Origin: Acidobacteriota bacterium
GTDB lineage: Bacteria; Acidobacteriota; Blastocatellia; Pyrinomonadales; Pyrinomonadaceae
Direction of reading: 5' to 3'
Length of the DNA: 10,318 nt
Assembly: GCA_003222935.1 (NCBI GenBank)
Contig: QHXL01000276.1
Span: 1 to 10,318, forward strand
Numbering within the stretch: the stretch's first letter is position 1; every line of letters begins with the position of its first letter. Under the pieces are notes generated by a model. It saw only the letters and a program-made list of their open reading frames with translations. It searched no databases and was not told the DNA's origin. Positions 1 through 7,266 of the stretch are shown here, one piece after another. The position numbers and the translations under genes are program-made.

Positions 1-151
1 GACCAACTAAAACTATTAAGACCCCGGTCGCAAAAGGATCGAGTGTGCCGGTGTGGCCAACGCGACGTTCGTGAAGGATGTGTCGGACCCGACCAACAAC
101 GTCATGAGACGTCAGTCCTACAGGCTTGTCGATTATTAAGAGCCCAGTCAT
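1..151 (-). CDS. truB: tRNA pseudouridine-55 synthase TruB, N-terminal part (runs off the left edge)
   Basis: This is the first 50 codons of TruB, which isomerises U55 to pseudouridine in the T-loop of tRNAs in the cytoplasm. Translating the minus strand from ATG at 151 gives [19 protein letters not shown] near the N-terminus, the usual TruB opening. From about residue 33 it gives [14 protein letters not shown], the family's active-site motif, whose Asp (about residue 38) is the catalytic residue in known TruB enzymes. An in-frame TAG at 161-163 lies four codons upstream of the ATG, so the start cannot be moved far; no good Shine-Dalgarno is visible. The rest of the gene lies outside the window. 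It lies 65 bp downstream of recX on the same strand and is probably the last visible gene of an S41-recX-truB transcription unit. Identification is firm from the motifs. Confidence 0.9.
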   Translation of the reverse strand, partial: MTGLLIIDKPVGLTSHDVVGRVRHILHERRVGHTGTLDPFATGVLIVLVG

Positions 152-182
152 GAAGAGATTCTAAGTGAATTGAAGCTCTTCG

Positions 183-209
183 ACACCACCGGCATGAAGC
201 AGGTGGTGT
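183..209. repeat. 8-bp perfect inverted repeat in the recX-truB gap
   Basis: ACACCACC at 183-190 is repeated in inverted form (GGTGGTGT) at 202-209, with an 11-nt loop. It lies between the recX stop and the truB start. No T-run follows on the minus strand, so it does not look like a full intrinsic terminator. A processing or attenuation hairpin in the recX-truB transcript is possible but unproven. Confidence 0.45.
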
Positions 210-216
210 GTGAGGG

Positions 217-813
217 TCACTCTTCCTCGAATTGTGACCGCGATACGGCCCTGACTTTGTCACCCACGAGTTCGAAAGGAAAACCTAGCCGCAGCAACTG
301 ATCAAATAGGCTTTTGGCTTCAAGGCGATTCGATGGCCTGCCCTTAAGACGAATGCGTTTTTCAATTGCTCGATCGATCAACTCTTCCTCGGAAGTTTCC
401 GCATAAACCAGTTCCAAAGCTTCGTCGGCAACTGTACTTTCGACTTTCTTAAACTTGAGATCGCGTTCCAGTCTTCGTCGTCCAATCGGTCGCTCTCTCA
501 CTTTGAGTGATGCATAACTAAAAGCAAACCGCTGGTCATCGAGGTAGCCGTATTCCTTGAGTCTCGAAATCACAGTCTCTACGTCGGTCTTATTCGCCCA
601 ACGCTTCTCAAGGAGACGTTCCCTCAGTTCAGCAACAGAACGCGACTTGGCTGAAATTAACTTAACAGCTCTATCGAATGTGCGTTTGCGGCGCTCCTCG
701 GGTGTCAAATCGACCGCATCGTCAATAGGCTTTCGTGGTCTCACGACGAGAGATTGTGAGCCAAAGAATTGTGGAAGCCAAGAGAAACCATTGCTCGATA
801 AAAGTAGTTCCAC
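217..813 (-). CDS. recX: Regulatory protein RecX
   Basis: RecX binds the RecA filament and limits RecA activity in homologous recombination and the SOS response. The 198-residue product has the family's tandem three-helix repeats at about residues 45-95, 96-140 and 141-190. Telling motifs are SRSVAELRERLLEKRW (57-72), VISRLKEYGYLDDQRFA (81-97) and IGRRRLERDL (110-119). The first 43 residues are a poorly conserved extension. The start is uncertain. GTG at 813 is the first start codon after the in-frame stop of the preceding gene, but the AAGGAG at 813-818 touches it with no spacer. Another in-frame GTG at 744 (residue 24) would remove much of the extension. The gap to the upstream S41 gene is only 18 nt and the S41 stop TAG is in the same frame, which suggests translational coupling or reinitiation. 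recA is not in the window. Confidence 0.88.
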   Translation of the reverse strand: MELLLSSNGFSWLPQFFGSQSLVVRPRKPIDDAVDLTPEERRKRTFDRAVKLISAKSRSVAELRERLLEKRWANKTDVETVISRLKEYGYLDDQRFAFSYASLKVRERPIGRRRLERDLKFKKVESTVADEALELVYAETSEEELIDRAIEKRIRLKGRPSNRLEAKSLFDQLLRLGFPFELVGDKVRAVSRSQFEEE

Positions 814-831
814 TCCTTGCAGAAGCCGAAA

Positions 832-2157
832 CTACTTTCTCCATTCGATCGGAAATAAGCTTCCAGCTTTTTCTGGTGAAATCTTCACTCCGACAAGCGA
901 CGCCGCGTAACTTAGTACCGGATCAAGTTTTCCTGCCAGGTGCTGAGGTGTCGGAACTTTTAGTTCATCGGGAACTACACCAACGCGCTCGAGGCTTTTC
1001 CCGTCAGTCATCACGATGTCGGCGTCAGTTACGCTGGCGCCAAAAAACACGACCGTATCGACACCGACCTCGTGTCTGTGGCTCCTTGCCCTCATTACCG
1101 CTCCGGATGAAACATCACCAATCACGGTACCCCGCTTCTCCAGTTGCACAATGCGCGCAAAGAGTTCAGCGGCAGAGCCCGACTTGCTGTCGATAAGAAC
1201 GACTAGTTTTCCGGGAAATACGTCGTTACCACCACGCGTCTTCGCAATCACGGGCTTGATTTCCTTGCGCCGCTTCACGTCTCCTAGTTTTATGTCGCGA
1301 TCGAACACGTTTGAAATCATGCGCAATAGAGTTGTTTCATAGCCACCGCCATTACCCCGAAGATCCAGAACCAGGGCTTTACGCTTTTTGGCCCTTCCCA
1401 ACATCTCGTCGACTTTGGCTTCACCAAGATCGAATGCCGGCATCTTCCAGATCATGAGGTCTTCGCCAAGCTCGTAATAACGATGTGAGTCGAGTCGCTC
1501 CTGGTTTTCCTGCTGCCTGATTAGATCGGCGAAGTCGTTTCCGGATTCGTCAGTAAGATCGACTACCCGCTTACCCTCGGTCACCTTGGCCATTACATCT
1601 AGTTGTCGTTCGTTGCCATCTGGTTTGACGACGACCAAGCGCATGCCAGCTCGCGGCCTCAGGGCCTGGTACGAGTACTGGATCTTCCAAAAGTTTTGGC
1701 GAATTGGTCCAATGCCGTCGATGCTCACAATCTCATCGCCTTCTTTCAAGCCAACAGTTTCAGCATTGCTGCCAGGCTTTACCGCAACGACGAAACATTT
1801 ATCGCCAATCATTTGCATTTGCCAGCCATACTCGACTGTAGAACTTTTGCCGGGAGGCACAAAGTAAGTATGAGAGTCGTCAAGGTCAGCCAAAACCTGG
1901 GCAATGATCCCCAGGATCTGTCCCTGGGACGTCGCCTCTTTCATCTTCTCTTCGGCTGCTTTGAAACGTGCGTCGACGTCCATGCCGTGAAAATCCGCAT
2001 CGTAGTAGTGCTTTTTTAGATCGGCTTTAATCATGGTGAGCATGGTGCGCCCACGGTCGCGTTCGAAGGCTGTTGGAGCTTGAGCAAACGCTGACAAAGT
2101 GGTTCCAGTCCATAAGATGAACGTGAGTGAGATTAGAATAGTGAGCTTCTTATGCAT
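832..2157 (-). CDS. Secreted S41-family serine peptidase with PDZ domain (C-terminal-processing-peptidase-like)
   Basis: Likely an exported protease of the S41 (Tsp/CtpA/tricorn-core) family. ATG at 2157 gives 441 residues. Order: signal peptide at about 1-26 (MHKK, hydrophobic stretch, then AFAQA as a plausible signal-peptidase I site), N-terminal helical region, PDZ domain at about 108-190 (VGLKEGDEIVSIDG at 135-148), then the S41 core with LVLDLRGNGGG (262-272) and the nucleophile motif SKSGSAAELF (324-333, nucleophile probably Ser328). The position that holds the general-base Lys in Tsp (FGKGTVQ) reads SGAVM here, so Ala353 replaces Lys. This resembles the IRBP/tricorn-type branch, which uses other residues, or the enzyme may be inactive. 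The reading frame extends 18 codons upstream, but AAAGGGAG and the signal peptide both favour 2157. First gene of the S41-recX-truB unit; substrate unknown. Confidence 0.85.
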   Translation of the reverse strand: MHKKLTILISLTFILWTGTTLSAFAQAPTAFERDRGRTMLTMIKADLKKHYYDADFHGMDVDARFKAAEEKMKEATSQGQILGIIAQVLADLDDSHTYFVPPGKSSTVEYGWQMQMIGDKCFVVAVKPGSNAETVGLKEGDEIVSIDGIGPIRQNFWKIQYSYQALRPRAGMRLVVVKPDGNERQLDVMAKVTEGKRVVDLTDESGNDFADLIRQQENQERLDSHRYYELGEDLMIWKMPAFDLGEAKVDEMLGRAKKRKALVLDLRGNGGGYETTLLRMISNVFDRDIKLGDVKRRKEIKPVIAKTRGGNDVFPGKLVVLIDSKSGSAAELFARIVQLEKRGTVIGDVSSGAVMRARSHRHEVGVDTVVFFGASVTDADIVMTDGKSLERVGVVPDELKVPTPQHLAGKLDPVLSYAASLVGVKISPEKAGSLFPIEWRK

Positions 2158-2168
2158 GATTATCGATA

Positions 2169-2176
2169 CTCCCTTT
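2169..2176 (-). promoter_or_regulatory. Ribosome binding site deciding the S41 start
   Basis: AAAGGGAG on the minus strand ends 11 nt before the ATG at 2157. It supports this start over the longer reading frame that begins at 2211, whose extra 18 residues would bury the signal peptide. Confidence 0.6.
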
Positions 2177-2574
2177 GGTTTTGTTATGCCTTGACTTCTC
2201 GACGGACGCACTCGCTAACACAGTTAATCCGACGAGGAACAATCGACGACTCCACGACTACGAGCGCGATTAATTTTTGCGGATTGATTTAGCTCCACCA
2301 GTATTGCGTCGATCCTAAAATAAGTTCGCCGATAACCGGATGGACCCGGGTGAACTCGAACTTCGAAAAAAAAGAACGAGTCACTCCTTAGTTTGTGAAG
2401 GTGGCGTATGGCAGGATCGTGAGGCTGCGAGAGCTACGACGAGAGCACTATTTCCAAACTTTTGCTTCCTGACAGGGCGCCGAAAACGTATTAGACCTTC
2501 GCCAAAACATCTTCCAGGACCTCGAAATTCGAGGCGATAAGAACTTAGCAGGAGTCATCTAGAATTTCAATTCA

Positions 2575-2620
2575 GGCTGATCTGTGCGCATCTGCGGCTG
2601 ATTCTCTGTCTTATCAGCGG
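2575..2620. repeat. Direct plus inverted GGCTGAT repeat just upstream of alaS
   Basis: GGCTGAT occurs at 2575-2581 and 2596-2602, and its inverse ATCAGC occurs at 2613-2618. The second copy and the inverse form a 6-bp hairpin (2597-2602 with 2613-2618) ending about 20 nt before the alaS start. The minus-strand reading, CAGATGCGCACAGATCAGCC, resembles dispersed CAGATnnnCGCAGAT-type intergenic repeats that I recall from several phyla. That link is from memory and unverified. Confidence 0.4.
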
Positions 2621-2638
2621 CATGCTAAACTCGCTGAG

Positions 2639-5323
2639 ATGATGACTGGCAACGAAATTCGCGAAATCTTTCTGAAATACTTCGAGGATCATGGGCACAC
2701 TCGTGTCCGTTCGTCTCCTCTACTCCCGGCAAACGATCCGACTCTGTTATTCACCAACGCCGGAATGAACCAGTTCAAGGATACGTTCCTGGGACAGGAA
2801 AAGCGGGAATATGTGCGCGCGGTTTCGTCGCAGAAGTGCATTCGCGCGGGAGGTAAGCATAACGACCTGGACGAGGTCGGAAAGACCGCCCGGCATCATA
2901 CTTTTTTCGAGATGCTTGGCAATTTTTCCTTTGGCGACTATTTCAAAAAAGAAGCTATCGAGTTTGCCCTGGATCTTCTGCTGAACGTCTACGGGCTGCC
3001 ACTCAATCGACTTTGGTTCAGTGTCTACAAAGATGACGACGAAGCTGCGCGACTCTGGGAAGAGGCTGGCGCCCCGAAGGATCGAATTTTGAGGTTTGGC
3101 GAGAAGGATAACTTCTGGCAGATGGGCGACACTGGACCATGTGGTCCATGTAGTGAAGTTCACTACTACATGGGCGACGATCCGGATGATCCAGCAAAGA
3201 ATCGCGCGGAGTTGGTAAATGGCCCGGGCGACGACACGATGGAGATCTGGAACCTTGTCTTCATGCAATACGAGCGAAGCCTGAACGACCAGGGTGAGAT
3301 CGTGCAGACCAACCTGCCCAGGCCGTCCGTTGATACAGGCGCCGGACTCGAACGCCTTGCAGTCGTATTGCAGGGTGTTAAGTCAAACTACGACACTGAC
3401 ATTATTCGTCCGATCATTAACTTCACTGCCACACTTGCGGATCGGCATTACGAACCAGAAACGCAGGAAGGCTTTGCCATGCGAGTGATCGCGGATCATG
3501 CTCGCTCGGCTGCTTTTGCAATTGCCGACGGTATCCTGCCGGGTAACGAAGGTCGCAATTACGTCTTACGCAAGATCATGCGACGCGGCATCTACCAGGG
3601 TCATCACACACTCGGGTTTGAAGGACCGTTCTTCAACAAGGTCGCCAACTTCGTCGTTGATCAAATGATGGGTGCGTTTCCCGAGCTTGAGGCTCATCGT
3701 GAGTTTATTCAGAAGATGGTCAGTCTCGAGGAAGAGCGTTTCCGATCAACGCTCACAGTCGGTCTAAATAAGTTGGACGAGTTGTTTCAGTCGACCAAGG
3801 GTGCAATGCCTGAATACAAGGCGCTCGCCCGTCTTTACGACACGTTCGGTACTCCTCGCGACCTGATTCGCGTTGGACTTGAGGAGCGCGGGTTTACAGT
3901 CGACGAGAATCACTTCAATGAGAGCTTTGACCAGGCACTTCAGGAGTTGCAACAGACAGGTGGCCACGAAAAGGCGGAGGCAAAAGCCAAGGCGAATCCT
4001 GTTTATGCCCAAGTCGCCGAACGAGCTGGTCGTTCACAATTCAAAGGTTACGCTGCTACTCACTTCGACGAGTCGGTCGTCGTTGCTTTAATTAAGGGCA
4101 CCGAGATCACTTCGCTGGTTGAAGGCGACGAAGGCGAGGTTGTTCTCGATCAAACACCATTCTATTCGGAGAGCGGGGGACAGGTCGGAGATGTTGGGAC
4201 ATTAACGACTGCGAATGCATTTGCGAAAGTGCTGGACACGTTTTCGCCAGTTCAAGGATTGATTGTTCACAAGGTTAAGCTGGAACGCGGTTCTTTAAAT
4301 GTTGGACAGACTGTTACAGCCGAAGTCGATGTTGAGAAGCGCGACGCTACGAGACGTAATCATACGGCGACTCACCTGATGCACGCGGCTCTGCGCGAGG
4401 TTCTTGGAACACACGTGAAGCAAGCAGGGTCGGTAGTTGCGCCAACATACTTGCGGTTCGACTTTTCGCACTACCAACCGTTGACTCAAGACGAAAAAGA
4501 AGAGATCGAGCGGCTGGTGAACTATCACATTCTTCGAAACGAGCCTGTGCAAACCGACGAGATGGCAATCGAAGAGGCAATGCAGTCCGGTGCGATGGCT
4601 CTGTTTGGTGAGAAGTACGGCGAGAAGGTTCGCGTGCTGTCGATCAAAGGTGCTGAAGGTGTCTTCTCGAAAGAACTCTGCGGTGGCACTCACGTGCGTG
4701 CTACCGGTGATATTGGTTTGTTCAAGATCACCAGCGACGAATCAATTGCTTCGGGGGTTAGACGTATCAGGGCGATCACTGGTGTTGATGCCTACGAGCG
4801 TTTTCGAGAAAGTGAAGTTTTGGTTGATGAGTTGAGTAGTGGACTTAGAACTTCAAGAGGCGAACTTCCAGGTCTCATATCCAGGCTACAGGATGAGTTG
4901 AAGAAGTCTCGGCGGGAAGCGGACGAGTTACGCTTGAAGATCGCGACCGGATCGGCTGGCTCTTCGTCAAACGGTGATGATTCTCGAGACGTTGCGGGCG
5001 TGAAAGTGCTGGCTCGTGAGGCAAGTGGTTTGGATGCGTCTGGTATGCGGCAGCTGTCAGACACGCTGTTGGCTCGCATCAAGTCTGGCGTCGTGGTCCT
5101 TGGCGGTACCGCAGATGGCAAAGTGTCACTGATTGTGCGGACGTCTGACGATCTCACAAGTAAAGTTCCCGCCGGTCAGGTTATTAAGGAGTTGGCTCCT
5201 ATCGTGGGCGGCAAGGGTGGCGGCAAGACCGACATGGCCCAGGGGGGCGGCACACAGCCTGAGAACCTTCCGAAAGCTCTCGAAGAAAGTTATGTTGTCA
5301 TCGAGCGGTTGGTAAGAACTTAA
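2639..5323 (+). CDS. alaS: Alanine--tRNA ligase
   Basis: Charges tRNA-Ala with alanine in the cytoplasm and hydrolyses mischarged Ser- or Gly-tRNA-Ala. The 894 residues match the family's full length (E. coli 876). Order: class II catalytic core at about 1-245 (RHHTFFEMLGNFSFGDYFK at 85-103; DTGPCGPCSEVHY at 164-176; GAGLERLAVVLQG near 233-245), tRNA-recognition helices to about 460 (GRNYVLRKIMRRG), and editing domain at about 480-745. The editing domain carries FYSESGGQVGD and the zinc ligands His575/His579 (HTATH) and Cys681/His685 (CGGTH). A coiled segment follows, then the C-Ala domain ending in GGKGGGKTDMAQGGG. All key residues are present, so it should be active and editing-competent. 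Two adjacent ATGs (2639, 2642) are possible starts; the Shine-Dalgarno is weak. It is transcribed divergently from the S41-recX-truB unit. In many genomes recX and alaS are neighbours on one strand, so this looks like a rearranged version. Confidence 0.97.
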   Translation: MMTGNEIREIFLKYFEDHGHTRVRSSPLLPANDPTLLFTNAGMNQFKDTFLGQEKREYVRAVSSQKCIRAGGKHNDLDEVGKTARHHTFFEMLGNFSFGDYFKKEAIEFALDLLLNVYGLPLNRLWFSVYKDDDEAARLWEEAGAPKDRILRFGEKDNFWQMGDTGPCGPCSEVHYYMGDDPDDPAKNRAELVNGPGDDTMEIWNLVFMQYERSLNDQGEIVQTNLPRPSVDTGAGLERLAVVLQGVKSNYDTDIIRPIINFTATLADRHYEPETQEGFAMRVIADHARSAAFAIADGILPGNEGRNYVLRKIMRRGIYQGHHTLGFEGPFFNKVANFVVDQMMGAFPELEAHREFIQKMVSLEEERFRSTLTVGLNKLDELFQSTKGAMPEYKALARLYDTFGTPRDLIRVGLEERGFTVDENHFNESFDQALQELQQTGGHEKAEAKAKANPVYAQVAERAGRSQFKGYAATHFDESVVVALIKGTEITSLVEGDEGEVVLDQTPFYSESGGQVGDVGTLTTANAFAKVLDTFSPVQGLIVHKVKLERGSLNVGQTVTAEVDVEKRDATRRNHTATHLMHAALREVLGTHVKQAGSVVAPTYLRFDFSHYQPLTQDEKEEIERLVNYHILRNEPVQTDEMAIEEAMQSGAMALFGEKYGEKVRVLSIKGAEGVFSKELCGGTHVRATGDIGLFKITSDESIASGVRRIRAITGVDAYERFRESEVLVDELSSGLRTSRGELPGLISRLQDELKKSRREADELRLKIATGSAGSSSNGDDSRDVAGVKVLAREASGLDASGMRQLSDTLLARIKSGVVVLGGTADGKVSLIVRTSDDLTSKVPAGQVIKELAPIVGGKGGGKTDMAQGGGTQPENLPKALEESYVVIERLVRT

Positions 5324-5370
5324 GAATTATCCACAGACTGCACTGCGCGACTTAGGCCGCAACCAAAAAT

Positions 5371-5665
5371 ATGGTAGGGGTTCGAATCGGCTTTGCCGCC
5401 TGTTGTGAGGATTGGCTGGGCCTTTCCGTTTTAGGCTGGCCCAGTGACCCGGGCTCCGCCCTTCTCCCCAGCCCGCCACTGAATGACTCATCTGTATTCT
5501 TCATTCCGGCGGTTTTCGTGTATGGCTAGTTCCTTCCACGTATATCAACCAGTCGGCTCAGTCCTAGACGCATCGGCAGCAAGGGCGCAGCCCAGGCGGT
5601 GAGCGCGCTTGACGGAAAGGCATAGCCAATCCTCACAACAGGCGGCGAAGCCTTGCCACCATAAA
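5371..5665. repeat. Fold-back (inverted-repeat) element of about 295 bp downstream of alaS
   Basis: Arms at 5389-5428 and 5613-5652 are 40 bp long and complementary at 37 of 40 positions; by eye the differences are at arm position 6 and positions 30-31. The similarity continues inward: GGGCTCCGCCCTT (5451-5463) pairs with AAGGGCGCAGCCC (5581-5593) with one mismatch. It also continues weakly outward, with ATGGT at 5371-5375 against ACCAT at 5658-5662. The roughly 100 bp in the middle are not obviously palindromic. This looks like two inverted copies of a dispersed repeat, or a MITE-like non-autonomous element. No transposase is encoded, and a 74-codon minus frame across it (5545-5769) is not protein-like. 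The other intergenic bases of 5324-5778 hold only the terminator at 5724-5761. Confidence 0.7.
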
Positions 5666-5723
5666 ACCTTGTTAAGAAAACAAGAAGTTGATGGTTTGTT
5701 ACACAGATAGGTTCTTAGTGAAC

Positions 5724-5761
5724 GGGCGACACGAGGGAAGGTCCCAAGTGTCGCCCCTTTT
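5724..5761 (+). terminator. Intrinsic terminator
   Basis: GGGCGACAC (5724-5732) and GTGTCGCCC (5748-5756) form a perfect 9-bp stem with a 15-nt loop, followed by C and TTTT (5758-5761). The T-run is on the plus side, so it reads as a terminator for plus-strand transcripts, probably those from alaS through the fold-back element. It also lies just past the stop of the minus-strand gene at 5779, but has no U-run in that direction. Confidence 0.65.
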
Positions 5762-5778
5762 GTCTTCATTGGGAACGG

Positions 5779-6117
5779 TTACATCGTCTTCTGTTTGTCA
5801 GTCAGAGTGATGCTCATCTTCTCCAGCGTGATCTTATTTAGTGTTCCGGTGACCTTGAGACCTTCCGCCTGTTGATACTTGCGCAGTCCTTCACGCGTCG
5901 CATCATCAAGCTTTCCGACCTGCTCTCCCGAATAAAACCCACGAGACTTGAGCAATGCTTGGGCCTGATTGATCTGGTCTTTAGTCGCCCGAAAGACTGG
6001 ACCACGCTTGGTCTGTTTCGTGGCTGTCTTGGTTGATGTGGAGGTTGAGTCCTGGGCGTGCACTCCAGCGGTGAAGACACAGAGAAGTAGCACAGTGAGT
6101 GTGAGTAGTTTCTTCAT
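5779..6117 (-). CDS. Small exported peptidoglycan-binding-domain protein
   Basis: The 112-residue product has a clear signal peptide (MKKLLTLTVLLLCVFTAGVHAQ, cleavage likely after VHA at 19-21). A Ser/Thr/Lys-rich linker at about 23-40 follows, then one PG_binding_1-type repeat at about 47-100. Its hallmarks are QAQALLKSRGFYSGEQVGKL and TREGLRKYQQAEGLKVTGTL, that is, the short helix, the G-x-D/L-D-x-x-T turn and the F/Y-Q-x-x-x-G-L-x-x-T-G signature. This suggests a periplasmic protein that holds peptidoglycan; no catalytic domain is present. AAAGGAAGA ends about six bases before the ATG at 6117, fixing the start. The 5' leader carries a GC hairpin (6136-6151). The gene is divergent from the lytic transglycosylase at 6463 across a shared 345-bp region, so a joint envelope role is plausible. 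Confidence 0.82.
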   Translation of the reverse strand: MKKLLTLTVLLLCVFTAGVHAQDSTSTSTKTATKQTKRGPVFRATKDQINQAQALLKSRGFYSGEQVGKLDDATREGLRKYQQAEGLKVTGTLNKITLEKMSITLTDKQKTM

Positions 6118-6135
6118 TTTTTCTTCCTTTGTGAG

Positions 6136-6151
6136 GCGCGCAGAAGCGCGC
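6136..6151 (-). promoter_or_regulatory. GC-clamped hairpin in the leader of the peptidoglycan-binding gene
   Basis: GCGCGC, a 4-nt loop and GCGCGC form a perfect 6-bp stem, seven or eight bases upstream of the AAAGGAAGA ribosome binding site of the gene starting at 6117. On the mRNA the loop reads TTCT. It may stabilise the 5' end or affect ribosome loading; neither is shown by the sequence. Confidence 0.4.
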
Positions 6152-6218
6152 GGTTAATTGTTGATTGTGAGGGTACTTTCGAAAAACACGAGTGATGATA
6201 CTACCGCTGTCAATAGGG

Positions 6219-6340
6219 TGACCAAATGTCCGATATGCGCCCGTCTTGTCGTGACTAATTATTGAGAGTGCCCGGTGCGATGCGAAGCTTCAGCCTGTCT
6301 TGCCGCCACAAGCTGAAGCCTATCGGACACACGGTGGTCA
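6219..6340. repeat. TGTCCGATA-family inverted repeat, copy A
   Basis: TGTCCGATA at 6227-6235 is matched by its inverse TATCGGACA at 6321-6329, and outside these TGACCA (6219-6224) is matched by TGGTCA (6335-6340). The left arm continues to CTTGTCGTGAC (6245-6255). The right arm contains ACAAGCTGAAG (6308-6318). A nested hairpin pairs GCTTCAGC (6287-6294) with GCTGAAGC (6311-6318). Both arms match the element at 9265-9362 (copy B). It lies between the divergent peptidoglycan-binding and transglycosylase genes. The remaining bases of 6118-6462 show no gene. Confidence 0.7.
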
Positions 6341-6462
6341 AACTTGTTGGCAATGGTTGGCCATCGTGTTAGTATCGGTTTGCCTTGAACGTTGCCCCGC
6401 ATGGGTGATCTCCTCAGTTTGTTTCCGAAAATATCCAGTATTCAGCGGTCATTTACGAAGAA

Positions 6463-7263
6463 ATGCGAAAATCTTTACCCCTATCCCTAATCGCCATTCT
6501 CTTTTCAGCACTCGGTGTTTATGCACAGAGCAGCTACCAGTTTGACAATTTTGATACAGCCAACGGCGTTCGCATTCAAACGCCCGCGGTCGAGAAGCCA
6601 AAGGCTCCGGAACGAGCTGGCAAAAAACTTACTTCGTCGAAGAACTACAAATACACACCCGCACCCGGCGCGTTGGTCGCACTGACAAGTCAACCGATCA
6701 ATCCCTCGATGGCTGGATTCACAACCGGTAACGCGACTGTGGATACCTACATTGTTGAGTCGGGAAAGCGAAACCTGGTTGATCCGCTGCTGCTTTATTC
6801 CATCATGCACCAGGAATCGAGTTTCAAGTCTCGCGCCATGTCTTACAAAGGTGCTCGCGGCTTGATGCAACTCATGCCGCCAACGGCAGCTCGATTTGGT
6901 GTTAAGAATATTTGGGATCCTCAACAGAATATCGAAGGCGGCGCTCGGTACATGCGCTTTCTATTGGATTTATTCGCGGGCGACGTGAGACTGGCTTTGG
7001 CAGGCTATAACGCCGGCGAGGGCGCAGTGATGAAGTTTGGCTACAACGTTCCGCCTTACAGCGAAACTCAGGAGTACGTCCGACGTATCGGAAAGCGCTA
7101 CAGCATGATTCGCGATCCGTCTGCAGCTGCACATGCGAGCACACTAACTCGTACCCAGGTTGCCGAAGTACAGCAAAAAGAGGCCAAGCCACTCAACGTC
7201 TATGAACCAAGCATCTACATGGCTCGTTTGCCTGATGGGCGCTTGCAACTAGTCAGTCAATAG
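6463..7263 (+). CDS. Exported lytic transglycosylase (family 1, SLT domain)
   Basis: Cleaves the MurNAc-GlcNAc bond of peptidoglycan with formation of 1,6-anhydroMurNAc, in the periplasm. The 266 residues comprise a signal peptide (MRKSLPLSLIAILFSALGVYAQ, cleavage after about 21) and a low-complexity Lys/Pro-rich stretch at about 40-90. The SLT domain spans about 95-215. Its motifs are complete: HQESSF with catalytic Glu118, GARGLMQLMPPTA (130-141), NIEGGARYM (156-164), AGYNAGEGAV (180-189) and ETQEYVRRI (201-209). A 50-residue tail ends in an Ile-Tyr-Met-Ala-Arg-Leu-Pro-Asp-Gly-Arg stretch that I do not recognise. ATG at 6463 is the only start consistent with the signal peptide; the Shine-Dalgarno is weak (GAAGAA). 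There is no lipobox cysteine, so it is probably soluble. It is the first of three plus-strand envelope genes, but hairpins after its stop suggest its own transcript. Confidence 0.92.
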   Translation: MRKSLPLSLIAILFSALGVYAQSSYQFDNFDTANGVRIQTPAVEKPKAPERAGKKLTSSKNYKYTPAPGALVALTSQPINPSMAGFTTGNATVDTYIVESGKRNLVDPLLLYSIMHQESSFKSRAMSYKGARGLMQLMPPTAARFGVKNIWDPQQNIEGGARYMRFLLDLFAGDVRLALAGYNAGEGAVMKFGYNVPPYSETQEYVRRIGKRYSMIRDPSAAAHASTLTRTQVAEVQQKEAKPLNVYEPSIYMARLPDGRLQLVSQ

Positions 7264-7266
7264 CGC

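Larger units (their letters stand above)
2158..2638. other. Divergent intergenic region between the S41 gene and alaS
   Basis: About 480 bp hold no gene I can support. They should contain the promoters of both flanking genes, but no pair of good -35/-10 boxes stands out. The closest are weak: TTGTTC-16-TGTTAG for the S41 side (about 2213-2240) and TTCTCT-18-TAAACT for alaS (about 2602-2631, very close to the start). A perfect 7-bp palindrome around one A, CCTCGAAATTCGAGG, sits at 2520-2534. A 66-codon open frame at 2340-2540 has no recognisable protein features. No T-box-like leader was recognised upstream of alaS. Confidence 0.5.

Noticed and set aside
2340..2540. 66-codon plus-strand open frame between the S41 gene and alaS
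   Set aside because: No ribosome binding site, no protein-like features, Arg-rich random composition; it lies in a promoter region.
5371..5400. GGTTCGAATC, resembling a tRNA T-loop
   Set aside because: The flanking bases do not form a T-stem (only the first pair closes), no anticodon or acceptor arm fits upstream, and the segment lies at the edge of the fold-back element.
5545..5769. 74-codon minus-strand frame across the fold-back repeat
   Set aside because: Its sequence is dictated by the inverted repeat and terminator; Cys/Trp-rich composition without a start context.
6185..6213. Perfect TTGACA (-35-like) on the minus strand upstream of the peptidoglycan-binding gene
   Set aside because: At 16-19 bp spacing the -10 positions read CGTGTT or similar and do not resemble TATAAT, so I do not call a promoter.
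6300..6545. 81-codon plus-strand frame overlapping the transglycosylase start
   Set aside because: It begins inside repeat copy A and overlaps the signal-peptide region of the real gene in another frame.
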